Part shown: one piece after another, positions 7,021 to 15,163 of the stretch | How positions within the stretch are numbered: the stretch's first letter is position 1 | Layout of the letters: each line of letters begins with the position of its first letter | Made by a program: the position numbers and the translations under genes | Notes under the pieces: generated by a model | Databases searched by the model: none | Seen by the model: the letters and a program-made list of their open reading frames with translations, nothing else | What the model was told of the DNA's origin: nothing | Origin: Porphyromonas sp. | GTDB taxonomy: Bacteria > Bacteroidota > Bacteroidia > Bacteroidales > Porphyromonadaceae | Assembly: GCA_029983505.1 (NCBI GenBank) | Contig: JASBZK010000027.1 | Coordinates: 1 to 28,742, forward strand | Reading direction: 5' to 3' | DNA length: 28,742 nt

Positions 7021-7144
7021 GTGTCCCGGGCTCTTTTTGCCGCCCGCCCCACCGGCATTTTGGGATCGTCTGTGTCGGACTTAAGAATCTGCCCCAAGTC
7101 TATCGGATTAGGGCGCAAAATATCCTCCAAAAACAAATATTGAT

Positions 7145-8209
7145 ATGGTCGAAAAGAATCAGTTCCTGAAGATTTTGAGCGTAGCAGGGTTCCTCTGTTT
7201 CTCCGCAGTCAGTTGTTGGGCGACGGCGGAGTCGCTTCATTTGCTCCTGCCGAGCTGGCCGGAGGTGTTTTGCTGGGCGGTGACGATCGGTTTTTTCGTC
7301 ATAGCCTCCTACGGCTCGAAGCTGCTCGTCGACAGCCTCAATACCCATATTTACGTCGAACGGCGCTCCACCAAGCTCGTCATAGGGATTGTGCTGCTGA
7401 TCCTTTTTTGGCTCATCTGCAGTATGCCGACGAATATGCACACGTTCTTTTACCGCTCCAGTATCAATAACATCGCGATGCAGGATGTGAGCACCACGAA
7501 AAGTTACTTGCGCCAATTAGCCGACAACACCCTCATTGAGAAAGAGAAATCGACCAAAATCGAAGCGCTGAAGAGAGATGTGGAGTCGGCGCTTACCGGT
7601 CTCGAAAACGAGATCGACAATATGGCCAATCCGGGTTTCGGGGATAGGGCGAAAGAGCACCTCACGAAGCTCGCCAAAGCGCTCGGCGTGGATGTCATCC
7701 CCACACTCTCCTACCAAGGAACCTCCGCAGACCAGCGCAAGTTACTCAAAGATCAGTACCGGAAGATCGCCTATCAGCACATGAATAACCGGATCTCCGA
7801 GATACAGAGGGCGACCGCTGACAATAGAGCCCGGACCTTCGTGCCTGAAGCCAAAGCTTTGGTTGCCCGACTGGACAGCATCCAGAAGCTCCTCGACGAC
7901 GCCAAAGCATACGGGAAAGTAAACAACGAACTGATTGCCGAAACGGATGTCTTATTGACACGCTCCTACAGTATGATTAAGGACTACAGCGACCTCATCG
8001 ACGTGAAGGAAGAAGACCGGGCAGTCTATCTGGCGGAGAACCCGGTGTCAAGGACGCACCGGATGCTCAGTGTGATCGACGTCTGGAAGGATCTCTTTGC
8101 CGGAAAATTCCAAGGCTTGGGCGTAGCTTACTGGATTGTCATCTCCATTTTGGTCGACGTGGCGGCTTTCGTCTTCTTCGACATCGCATTCAAAAAGGAG
8201 GATTTCTGA
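7145..8209 (+). CDS. Uncharacterised four-helix membrane protein (cassette gene 1)
   Basis: 354 aa; family not recognised. Three hydrophobic segments near the N-terminus (about 8-26, 39-58, 77-94) and one near the C-terminus (about 325-347) enclose a hydrophilic region of some 230 residues (96-324). That region is helical and charged, with heptad-like stretches around 130-160 and 205-285. With an odd number of helices before the loop, the large domain and the N-terminus should be on opposite sides of the membrane. KEDF forms the short C-terminal tail. It is the first of four same-strand genes; the gap to gene 2 is 46 bases. It may be the membrane platform for the GTPase-like protein encoded next (inference from order only). 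Confidence 0.85.
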   Translation: MVEKNQFLKILSVAGFLCFSAVSCWATAESLHLLLPSWPEVFCWAVTIGFFVIASYGSKLLVDSLNTHIYVERRSTKLVIGIVLLILFWLICSMPTNMHTFFYRSSINNIAMQDVSTTKSYLRQLADNTLIEKEKSTKIEALKRDVESALTGLENEIDNMANPGFGDRAKEHLTKLAKALGVDVIPTLSYQGTSADQRKLLKDQYRKIAYQHMNNRISEIQRATADNRARTFVPEAKALVARLDSIQKLLDDAKAYGKVNNELIAETDVLLTRSYSMIKDYSDLIDVKEEDRAVYLAENPVSRTHRMLSVIDVWKDLFAGKFQGLGVAYWIVISILVDVAAFVFFDIAFKKEDF

Positions 8210-8255
8210 AGCTCTGCTGCTTGTAAGACATAAACTTAAGACCAAAAACGAGACT

Positions 8256-9218
8256 ATGGGAATAATTAAAGACGATACGTATAACGAAAGCGGATACACC
8301 GGAGACCGGGCTTATGGCTCGGATGATACGGGGAAGTACACTTACTCTGAGCCCTCAGCAGCTCCCCTCGGAGCCGGCTCAATCCCCGGACTGAGCCTAG
8401 ACGAAAAGCAGGATCCGAATAAAATCGTGGCCACTATCGACAACGAGCGCACGCCTATCGTGGTGCTTTTCGGTCCCCCCTCTTCGGGCAAGACGATGAT
8501 GTTGATCCGCTTGACGCGCTGGCTCGGTCAGAATGGCTACTTGGTTACTCCCGTACGCTCGTTCCGCCCATCGAACGATCTCTACTACAAAAAGCTGTGT
8601 GACGAATTCAATCAATTGGTGTCGACGCCGGATGCGGTGCCGTCCACTAACCTCATTAGTTTTATGCTCCTTGAGGTGACGGATCGGGCAGGGCGCACGA
8701 TTTGTCAGATCCTCGAAGCCCCCGGTGAGCACTACTTCAACCCCGGAGCCCCGAATGCCGAAGAGATCGAATTCCCGAGGTATATCCAAAACATCTTTTA
8801 CGCCAATAACAGGAAACTCTGGCTCATCCTTACGGAGCCGGACAAGTCCAATACAGAGAACCGAATCGGGTTCGTGAAGCGGGTCGCCCTGCTCGTGAGA
8901 AACCACACGAAGAAAGCCCTGGACCGCTTCGTCATCGTGTACAATAAAGTAGACCTCTCCAACCAGGTCGTCTCGCGCGGCGAAGTCAACATCACGGAGG
9001 CAAAGAAAGCCGTGAATAACCTCTACAAAGGTCTCTTCGAGCTCTTCAGAAACACCCATCCCTTCACAAGTTTTTGGAGGCAGTTCGACGCGGACTTTGC
9101 CGCATTCCAGTCGGGATCTTTCCCCGTCTCCGCCGACGGCACGAAAGCCTACCAGAGCGGTCCGGATGAGTATCCGCGGCGTCTGTGGCATATCATCCTG
9201 AAGTATTGCAGAGGATGA
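8256..9218 (+). CDS. P-loop GTPase-like protein (cassette gene 2)
   Basis: 320 aa from the ATG at 8256; an in-frame start at 8136 lies inside gene 1 and is rejected. The N-terminal 60 residues are low-complexity and rich in Gly, Ser, Tyr and Asp. A GTPase-like core follows: Walker A GPPSSGKT (73-80), hydrophobic strand LWLILTEPD (188-196) and G4 NKVDL (230-234). At the G3 position stands LEAPGEHYF (153-161), so the usual DxxG is ExxG (Glu154, Gly157), which may alter hydrolysis. No transmembrane helix. The family is probably TRAFAC-like but could not be named. Its stop overlaps the next start as ATGA (9215-9218), implying translational coupling with the coiled-coil partner. Confidence 0.85.
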   Translation: MGIIKDDTYNESGYTGDRAYGSDDTGKYTYSEPSAAPLGAGSIPGLSLDEKQDPNKIVATIDNERTPIVVLFGPPSSGKTMMLIRLTRWLGQNGYLVTPVRSFRPSNDLYYKKLCDEFNQLVSTPDAVPSTNLISFMLLEVTDRAGRTICQILEAPGEHYFNPGAPNAEEIEFPRYIQNIFYANNRKLWLILTEPDKSNTENRIGFVKRVALLVRNHTKKALDRFVIVYNKVDLSNQVVSRGEVNITEAKKAVNNLYKGLFELFRNTHPFTSFWRQFDADFAAFQSGSFPVSADGTKAYQSGPDEYPRRLWHIILKYCRG

Positions 9219-10288
9219 GTACCGATATCGGAAGAGCTTCGCTCATCTCCTCCCGTGTCGCGGTACACGGCACCCCGAAGGGCTTGAATATTTTCCCTTC
9301 CGGTGACGAGAGCGGGATTCTTCGGCAGTTCTACCAGAAGACGGAGTCCGACTTGGACGAGCTGATGCGCGTGGAGCTTGCGCAAAATCGCCAAGGCTCG
9401 TTGGAGTGCGTCTATACATTCCTCCGCTTTAATCTCCTCGACTTCACCGGGCGCCCCGGCAGTTACCTGGGGCTTTCGGTCTTTACCAATAAGTACTATG
9501 GGGACTTGAGCGGGATGTATGACCTTCTGAAGATGCTGTTCAAAAAGTACTTTGTGGGCGAGCTCATTTCGGCGGATGGACGGAAGTTCGAGATTCCCGA
9601 TTTCGGAAATAAGTCGGAGCTCTTCCATAAGCTGGAGGCGGCTTTTGATGCGGGAGTGGATGCTCGTTCGTTCAGAGCGATAGACACGGCAAACTTGGGG
9701 CATAACGTCGGGAATAAAGCCTCTTTTCACAGGGACGAGGTGAGTGCGTCCTTGGCGATAGAGGTCGTTTTCTCGGGTGGCGTGGTCGAAGTGAACACAG
9801 CCACTCCGCTTGGCAGGGAAAGAGAAACCCTCTCCAAACTTCAGTCGATAATGGATATGCACAAGGAAGAGACGGACAAGATGCACTCCGCGCACATCGA
9901 TGAGCTGCGCCAACTTAGAGAGACACTCAATCGGGAGATTGAACATAGGGACAAAACCATCCAAGAACTGAGTAAGGAGAAAGCCTCCCTTCAGACCACC
10001 CTCGACTCCTTGACGCAAAAGCTCGGAGACGTGCAGTCCAAGTTTAAGGAAACGGTCGCCCTCTTTGATTCGGAAGGGAAAGACGGCGACGCGTCCACGG
10101 GACGACTTGCTCCAAAGACGACTGCGGGGTTCAAGCTCCGGAGGACTTCTCTTTGGACGATGATGTACCGGGTCCTTGTGCTGCTCTTGCTTATCACTGT
10201 GCTGTATCTGCTTATCCCGATGGCGTCACAAGGCGCCCGGTCTTCTTACCGCCCCGTGACGTCTGTGGGCGTCTCCCATCCCGACTGA
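9215..10288 (+). CDS. Coiled-coil, C-terminally anchored protein (cassette gene 3)
   Basis: 357 aa from the ATG at 9215, which shares ATGA with the stop of gene 2. Three parts are visible. An N-terminal globular domain (about 1-195) contains AVHGTPKGLNIFP (16-28) and FTGRPGSYLGLSVF (77-90); no known family was recognised. A long coiled coil (about 200-285) has regular E/L/K heptads. A single transmembrane helix (about 316-336) is followed by a 20-residue tail. There is no N-terminal signal, so the globular and coiled regions are probably cytoplasmic, with the protein tethered by its C-terminus. Tight coupling to the GTPase-like gene suggests a physical partner or effector. The function is unknown. 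Confidence 0.85.
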   Translation: MSTDIGRASLISSRVAVHGTPKGLNIFPSGDESGILRQFYQKTESDLDELMRVELAQNRQGSLECVYTFLRFNLLDFTGRPGSYLGLSVFTNKYYGDLSGMYDLLKMLFKKYFVGELISADGRKFEIPDFGNKSELFHKLEAAFDAGVDARSFRAIDTANLGHNVGNKASFHRDEVSASLAIEVVFSGGVVEVNTATPLGRERETLSKLQSIMDMHKEETDKMHSAHIDELRQLRETLNREIEHRDKTIQELSKEKASLQTTLDSLTQKLGDVQSKFKETVALFDSEGKDGDASTGRLAPKTTAGFKLRRTSLWTMMYRVLVLLLLITVLYLLIPMASQGARSSYRPVTSVGVSHPD

Positions 10289-10291
10289 AGT

Positions 10292-11527
10292 ATGATTAAC
10301 GGCACTTTGGGCTTCTGCAGAGTGGGGGAGGAGGTTCGGGAGACGGTTCCGGGGCGGTTCCCTGAGGAGCTTTTCGCGGCTCTTAGTGCGCATCTCCCTT
10401 GGGATCGGATGTCCTTGGTACTTCACAGAGCCGACCATTTCGTTTACCACATTCTTGCCTGTCCGGACGGTACGGGCAAGAGTTTCTTCGGCATCTTTTA
10501 CCTGCTGAACGGGCTTTGCCTCTCTCACCCCGAAGACTTCTTAAGAAGGGCTCTGGTCTTGGTGGACAGGCTCTCGTATGGGGAGCGTGAGGTCTCGGAC
10601 TTCAGGGCGCTGTTTGAGAAATCGGCTTCCTCTATATTTCGGGAAAAGATGCTCTCACTGAGGAGCGACTTCGAGACGGAGGGGGAAAACTGGGAAGCCG
10701 AGCCTCTGGATACTTTCGACTACGGCTCCGGACGAGGCGATGTCCTCGTCCTGCCCGACGACGAAATCGATGCCCCCGAGCTTTTGTCTCACCTCCAAGG
10801 CGAATTGCAGAAGCACCGTTTCGTGATCTTTCCTCTCACCGTGACTGCTCAAAAAGCCGAGCTGCCGGAGACTCCGGTTACGTCGGACGGTGAGGCAGAG
10901 CCTCTTGAAGTGGTGCCGGAGGCAGTCCCCGAAGTAGCCTTTACGCCACGGGAGGAGCCTGTCCGGTCCGTCTCAGCGACGTTTCCGGAGCGCACCCAAA
11001 GGCCGTACGCCTACTCGCACTCCGATTTTGCCCCCAAGTCGGAGCCTCTCGGGAACCCCGAACCCGTCGGAGCGTTCTATCTCGAAGAAGAGAAGCCGCC
11101 GGAGCGGAAGAGTGCCCTCGGGTATTTCTGGGCGTGCTATACCTCAAAGTTCTTGGACTTCGGGGGAAAAGCTTCGCGGAAAGAGGTGTGGAGCTTTCTC
11201 ATCCTCACTGCGGCGGTCTACTTCGCCCTCCAGTACTATCCCAATTACGGCACGAAACTCTCACCACGAATGAGCGACTATCTGATCATCGGGATTAACG
11301 CCTTCGTCGGTCTATTGGCTATCTTTCCTTTAATAAGTGTCTTAGTGCGGAGACTTCACGACCTCCGGCTCTCGGGGTGGATGCTCTTCCTCGTCGCGGT
11401 ATTGCCCGCCATAGGGTATGGTCTGAAGCTTTGGGGAGAGATACAGATGATTATCGGGCTGCTGATCGCTTCGGCTTTCGTGATTGTCTTAGTCGTTAAG
11501 ATGCTCTTTTCACGCGGAGACCTGTAG
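10292..11527 (+). CDS. DUF805 membrane protein with unassigned N-terminal domain (cassette gene 4)
   Basis: 411 aa, starting three bases after the stop of gene 3. The C-terminal part (about 277-385) is a DUF805 membrane domain: FGGKASRKEVWSF (290-302), hydrophobic helices, then the signature VRRLHDLRLSGW (352-363). A further hydrophobic helix follows (about 384-405). The N-terminal 180 residues form a soluble domain of unknown family; a GTGKS (60-64) lacks the spacing of a full P-loop. Between them lies a Pro/Glu-rich, low-complexity linker (about 190-275). DUF805 proteins are usually small stand-alone membrane proteins of unknown function, so this long fusion is unusual. It is last in the cassette, and a bidirectional terminator follows at 11668-11713. 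Confidence 0.85.
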   Translation: MINGTLGFCRVGEEVRETVPGRFPEELFAALSAHLPWDRMSLVLHRADHFVYHILACPDGTGKSFFGIFYLLNGLCLSHPEDFLRRALVLVDRLSYGEREVSDFRALFEKSASSIFREKMLSLRSDFETEGENWEAEPLDTFDYGSGRGDVLVLPDDEIDAPELLSHLQGELQKHRFVIFPLTVTAQKAELPETPVTSDGEAEPLEVVPEAVPEVAFTPREEPVRSVSATFPERTQRPYAYSHSDFAPKSEPLGNPEPVGAFYLEEEKPPERKSALGYFWACYTSKFLDFGGKASRKEVWSFLILTAAVYFALQYYPNYGTKLSPRMSDYLIIGINAFVGLLAIFPLISVLVRRLHDLRLSGWMLFLVAVLPAIGYGLKLWGEIQMIIGLLIASAFVIVLVVKMLFSRGDL

Positions 11528-11627
11528 ATGTCGTTAGTTTGGAGGCCTCTTTCCGAAAAAGCACATCACAATGTATTTCTTTCTCGGGGACACCGGTGTC
11601 TTTCGGGCGTTAGCTCAGAGGAAATTT

Positions 11628-11696
11628 GGTACGTACCGAGGAGGAGATGGGGTACGGTACCGGAAATAAAAGAGGTATAGACCGAAAAACGAATCT
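11628..11696. repeat. 23-bp-period intergenic array, three units
   Basis: Units start at 11628 (GGTACGTACCGA), 11651 (GGTACGGTACCGG) and 11674 (GGTATAGACCGA), period exactly 23 bp. An inverted partial unit, TCGGTCTGTACC, begins at 11696 and pairs with the third unit. The array lies between two convergent operons (cassette gene 4 and recG); the rest of this 231-base gap shows no gene. Confidence 0.8.
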
Positions 11697-11713
11697 CGGT
11701 CTGTACCTCTTTT
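11668..11713. terminator. Bidirectional terminator built from inverted repeat units
   Basis: The stem 11668-11685 with 11696-11713 is 18 bp with a single T·G pair and a 10-base loop. It starts with AAAAGAGG and ends with CCTCTTTT, so either strand yields a hairpin followed by U residues. Its position between two convergent genes (stops at 11527 and 11759) fits a shared terminator for both operons. Confidence 0.75.
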
Positions 11714-11758
11714 GCCATAATCTCCTACGGGCTTTTCCCCCATACGAACCGGGTGACG

Positions 11759-13873
11759 TCAGCTGATCTGGATCCAGTCTTTTTCGCCGACCATCATTTC
11801 AGAGAGACAGTTCCTGAGGATGGCGTTCTTGGGGAGGGACAGCGACGGGTCTTCCGATAGGATCCGATCCGTGAGGTGGACGACGAAGTGGACGATTTGG
11901 GCATCTTCGGAGAGGGATGCCAGTTTGAGTCCCAAGCCTTCGCCCGATTGGGCAGTGCCTTCCATATCCCCGTAGCCACGGAGCTTGAGGTCTTGCTCCG
12001 CGATGTAAAAGCCGTCCGTGGATTCGCACATCGTTTGGATGCGCTTTAGGGAAGTCTCGCTCACTTTATTGCCCGTCATAAGGATGCAGTAACTTTGGGC
12101 GGCGCCCCGACCCACACGCCCCCGGAGCTGGTGCAGCTGCGAGAGCCCGAAGCGCTCGGAGCTTTCGATGAGCATCACGGAGGCGTTCGGGACGTTTACG
12201 CCCACTTCGATGACGGTAGTGGCGACAAGGATGTTCGTTTCCCCTTTTTCAAAACTATCCATCACGCGCTCTTTCTCGTCTGCGGACAGTTTGCCGTGCA
12301 CCATACCCACCCTGTGCGCGGGGAAAGCTTGCGAAACTAGTTCAAACCCCTCTTCCACGCTGCGGTAATCCAGACGCTCGCTCTCCTCAATGAGGGGATA
12401 GACGATATAGGCCTGATGCCCTTTCCGGAGCTCGGAGAGGATGAAGAAGTGTACTTCCGACCGGTCTTTTTCGTAGGCGTGGATGGTGCTGATGGGTGTC
12501 CTCCCGGGAGGTAACTCGTCCAAAATGCTGACATCCAAGTCCCCATACATCGTGAGCGCCAGGGTGCGGGGAATCGGCGTGGCACTCATAATCAGGATGT
12601 GTGGCGAGAGGTGGGCGTTTTTGTCCCAAAGGACACTTCTCTGATAGACCCCGAAGCGGTGCTGTTCGTCAATGACTGCGAGACCGAGCCTCCGGAACTT
12701 CACGTAGTCTTGGATGATGATATGCGTGCCGACGAGGAGGTCTATTTCTCCGCTTTCGAGCCGCGCCGCAATTCCGCCCTTTTCTTTCTTCGTCATCGAA
12801 CCCGTCAGAAGGGCAATGGAGAGGTTTTGCCCCTCGAGCATCTTTGAGATGGAGAGGTAGTGCTGGCGCGCCAGAATCTCGGTCGGTGCCATAATGCAGG
12901 CTTGCATACCGTTATCTGTCGCAAGAAGCATACAGAGGACGGCGACAGCGGTCTTGCCCGAACCTACGTCCCCCTGGAGGAGCCGGTTCATCTGGTGTCC
13001 GCTCTGCAAGTCGGCGTGTATCTCCCGGAGAACTTTCTTCTGCGCGTTCGTGAGCTCAAACGGCAGCCCTTCGCGGTAGAGCTTATTGAAGTGTTCGCCC
13101 ACACGGTCGAAACGGAACCCCGGACTCGTGGACTGTCTCCTGTCGTGCATCACGCGCATCTTCAGGCGAAGGTAGAAGAGCTCTTCCGTCTTGAGACGGA
13201 GCTTTGCGCGCTCCAACTCCCGGGCACCGGCGGGAAAGTGCATCGCCCGAATGGCTTCCTCTCTCGGAAGCATATCGTACTGCTCTATAATATAAGCGGG
13301 CAACGTCTCGGGGACGGCACCCCGGGCTTTCTCCAACGCGGTGCGGACGATGTCCGATAGCTCCCGACTGCCGAGGTGCTGTCTCTTCATCTTCTCGGAC
13401 GTGTGGTACACGGGAAAAAACATCCCTACGGCACTTCTGTCCGTGTCCGGGGACTCCATCTCCGGATGAGTGATGGAAAACATCCCTCCGAATGAGTTCG
13501 GCTTGCCGAACACCGTGTACCGCTCCCCGGAGTGGATGCGGTTCTTGTAGTAGTCTATGCTGTTGAACCAAACGAGTTCGATGACACCGGTGTCGTCGCG
13601 GAGGTACGCCTTCAGTCGCCTTTTGTACTTCGTCCCCTCCGCTTCTACGGCCTGTATGACACCCCGGACCTGTACGAAGGACATCTCGGAGTTGAGCTCG
13701 GATATGTTGTAAATCTTCGTGCGGTCGTTGTAGCGGAAAGGGTAATACTCGATGAGTTCGCCGACCGTGCCGATGCCGAGCTCTTTCTCCAAGAGAAGCG
13801 CGCGACGCTCTCCCACGCCTTTTAGAAACTTGACGGGAGTCTTGAGGATGCCGTATTGAGACAGATCGGACAA
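11759..13873 (-). CDS. recG: ATP-dependent DNA helicase RecG
   Basis: 704 aa, the normal length. A superfamily 2 helicase that remodels stalled replication forks and branch-migrates Holliday junctions. Visible: N-terminal wedge/OB domain with FLKGVGERRALLLEKELGI (16-34) and the RYNDRT motif; Walker A GDVGSGKT (301-308); APTEILARQH (329-338); DEQHRFG box (402-408); SATPIPRTLALT; and the C-terminal ATTVIEVGVNVPNAS and QLRGRVGRG motifs. The start is a TTG at 13873: the reading frame begins MSDLSQYG there and no in-frame ATG fits the conserved N-terminus. The TTG lies 8 bases after the ispD stop. It is the last gene of the HerA-like/methyltransferase/ispD/recG run. Confidence 0.97.
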   Translation of the reverse strand: MSDLSQYGILKTPVKFLKGVGERRALLLEKELGIGTVGELIEYYPFRYNDRTKIYNISELNSEMSFVQVRGVIQAVEAEGTKYKRRLKAYLRDDTGVIELVWFNSIDYYKNRIHSGERYTVFGKPNSFGGMFSITHPEMESPDTDRSAVGMFFPVYHTSEKMKRQHLGSRELSDIVRTALEKARGAVPETLPAYIIEQYDMLPREEAIRAMHFPAGARELERAKLRLKTEELFYLRLKMRVMHDRRQSTSPGFRFDRVGEHFNKLYREGLPFELTNAQKKVLREIHADLQSGHQMNRLLQGDVGSGKTAVAVLCMLLATDNGMQACIMAPTEILARQHYLSISKMLEGQNLSIALLTGSMTKKEKGGIAARLESGEIDLLVGTHIIIQDYVKFRRLGLAVIDEQHRFGVYQRSVLWDKNAHLSPHILIMSATPIPRTLALTMYGDLDVSILDELPPGRTPISTIHAYEKDRSEVHFFILSELRKGHQAYIVYPLIEESERLDYRSVEEGFELVSQAFPAHRVGMVHGKLSADEKERVMDSFEKGETNILVATTVIEVGVNVPNASVMLIESSERFGLSQLHQLRGRVGRGAAQSYCILMTGNKVSETSLKRIQTMCESTDGFYIAEQDLKLRGYGDMEGTAQSGEGLGLKLASLSEDAQIVHFVVHLTDRILSEDPSLSLPKNAILRNCLSEMMVGEKDWIQIS

Positions 13874-13881
13874 GGCAGGAC

Positions 13882-14595
13882 TTACTTGATTGCGTCGAAG
13901 GTCTCGGCAATAATCTTCGCGAGAGCCAGATCGACAGGGTTCGTGATCTTAAGGTTTTCCTTTAATCCCTCCACCACGTAAGGCGCTTCGCCCGTCAGTG
14001 CGCTGACGATACTTGCGTCGTCCGTGAGGGTCGTGTCGGGCGTCTCGGCGTAAAGCCTGTATGCGTGCCGGAGAAGTGCCGCGTCAAAGACTTGCGGAGT
14101 CTGAACCCTGAAGACGGTTTCCCGCGGGATTGCTTTGAAGTCATTGCCTACCTTGAGGCGAATCGAGTCGTCCGACGGGAGCGCCGGCAGCACCGACCCG
14201 TGTCCGTCTTTGACTGCTCCCATAAGCCTCCGGAAAAGGGAACTATTGACAAACGGTCTCACGCCGTCGTGTACCGCGATAATCTCCGTCTCCGAATCTG
14301 TGGCATTAAGACCTTCGAGGACGCTCTCTGCTCTTGTGTCGCCTCCACCCGTGACTTCGACTGAGGGGAAGTGATTCTTTTGGACGAAGATGTTTCGGAT
14401 GAGTTTGCGGACGAAGGGCTCATCCTCCCGTGGTACGACGACGATGATCCGGTCGTCATTTTGGAGTTGGCGGGACACGTTGGCGATCGTCTCCATCAGT
14501 ATGGGTTTGTCGTAAAGCTCGAGGTACTGCTTAGGCTTCTCGGCCTGCATACGGGTGCCTTTTCCCCCTGCTACGATTATGACGGTGATTTTCAT
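13882..14595 (-). CDS. ispD: 2-C-methyl-D-erythritol 4-phosphate cytidylyltransferase IspD
   Basis: 237 aa. Couples CTP with MEP to give CDP-ME in the non-mevalonate isoprenoid pathway; cytoplasmic. The nucleotidyltransferase signature VAGGKGTRM (8-16) starts the protein, followed by VHDGVRPF near 108, RETVFRVQTPQVFD, LTDDASIV and the C-terminal GLKENLKITNPVDLALA, all typical of IspD. The ATG (14595-14593) overlaps the stop of the upstream methyltransferase as ATGA, so the two are translationally coupled, and recG follows after 8 bases. Confidence 0.97.
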   Translation of the reverse strand: MKITVIIVAGGKGTRMQAEKPKQYLELYDKPILMETIANVSRQLQNDDRIIVVVPREDEPFVRKLIRNIFVQKNHFPSVEVTGGGDTRAESVLEGLNATDSETEIIAVHDGVRPFVNSSLFRRLMGAVKDGHGSVLPALPSDDSIRLKVGNDFKAIPRETVFRVQTPQVFDAALLRHAYRLYAETPDTTLTDDASIVSALTGEAPYVVEGLKENLKITNPVDLALAKIIAETFDAIK

Positions 14596-15152
14596 TGGCG
14601 GTACTGTGGATTATGATCTAACTGTTTGTAAAGTTCCCATAGGGCGATGCCTCCCGCTACGGAGACATTCAGAGAGTGCTTGGTACCCTTCTGCGGAATC
14701 TCTATCGTGGCGTCGCAGAGGTCGATGACGGCTTGGGCGACCCCGTCGACCTCATTGCCGGCGACGAGTGCCACGTGGGGTTTGTCGCTTAGGCTGAGGG
14801 CGGAAAGGTTGCGGATGTCCACGCTTCCTTCCGCCTGCTCGAGAGCGAGGACAAATGACCCCTCTTTCTTAAGCTCCGTTACGGCATCGATGGTGTCCGC
14901 GTAATAAGCCCACTCCACAGCTTCCTCCGCCCCGAGCGCTGTCTTGTGCAGCTCGGGGTGGGGCGGTCTGCCCGTAATGCCGCAGAGACAAATCTTCTCG
15001 AGACGCAGCGCGTCCGCGGTACGGAAGAGGGATCCGACGTTATGGAGGGAGCGGACGTTGTCGAGGACCAGCACAAGAGCCGTCTTGTCTGCGACCCGAA
15101 ACTCCTCCGCCGTGAGTCGCTCCATTTCGGTAATCTTCAGTTTGCGTGGCAT
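14592..15152 (-). CDS. TrmH/SpoU-family RNA 2'-O-methyltransferase
   Basis: 186 aa. An S-adenosylmethionine-dependent SPOUT methyltransferase acting on rRNA or tRNA; the target base cannot be read from sequence. Motifs of the trefoil-knot fold are clear: motif 1 LDNVRSLHNVGSLFRTADA (30-48), motif 2 VALVAGNEVDGV, and motif 3 GTKHSLNVSVAGGIALWEL near the C-terminus. A short N-terminal extension, rather than a full substrate-binding domain, precedes the catalytic core. It lies 11 bases after the HerA-like gene and overlaps ispD by 4 bases. Confidence 0.93.
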   Translation of the reverse strand: MPRKLKITEMERLTAEEFRVADKTALVLVLDNVRSLHNVGSLFRTADALRLEKICLCGITGRPPHPELHKTALGAEEAVEWAYYADTIDAVTELKKEGSFVLALEQAEGSVDIRNLSALSLSDKPHVALVAGNEVDGVAQAVIDLCDATIEIPQKGTKHSLNVSVAGGIALWELYKQLDHNPQYRQ

Positions 15153-15163
15153 AGCGTAGGGGA

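Noticed and set aside
10466..10486. GTGKS in cassette gene 4 as a P-loop
   Set aside because: The Gly-x4-GK[ST] spacing is missing, and no Walker B partner is evident.
12860..13360. Plus-strand frame of 166 codons opposite recG, and similar long antisense frames opposite frdA, frdC and the threonine aldolase gene
   Set aside because: These overlap strongly conserved genes on the other strand, carry no recognisable motifs, and are expected in sequence of this composition.
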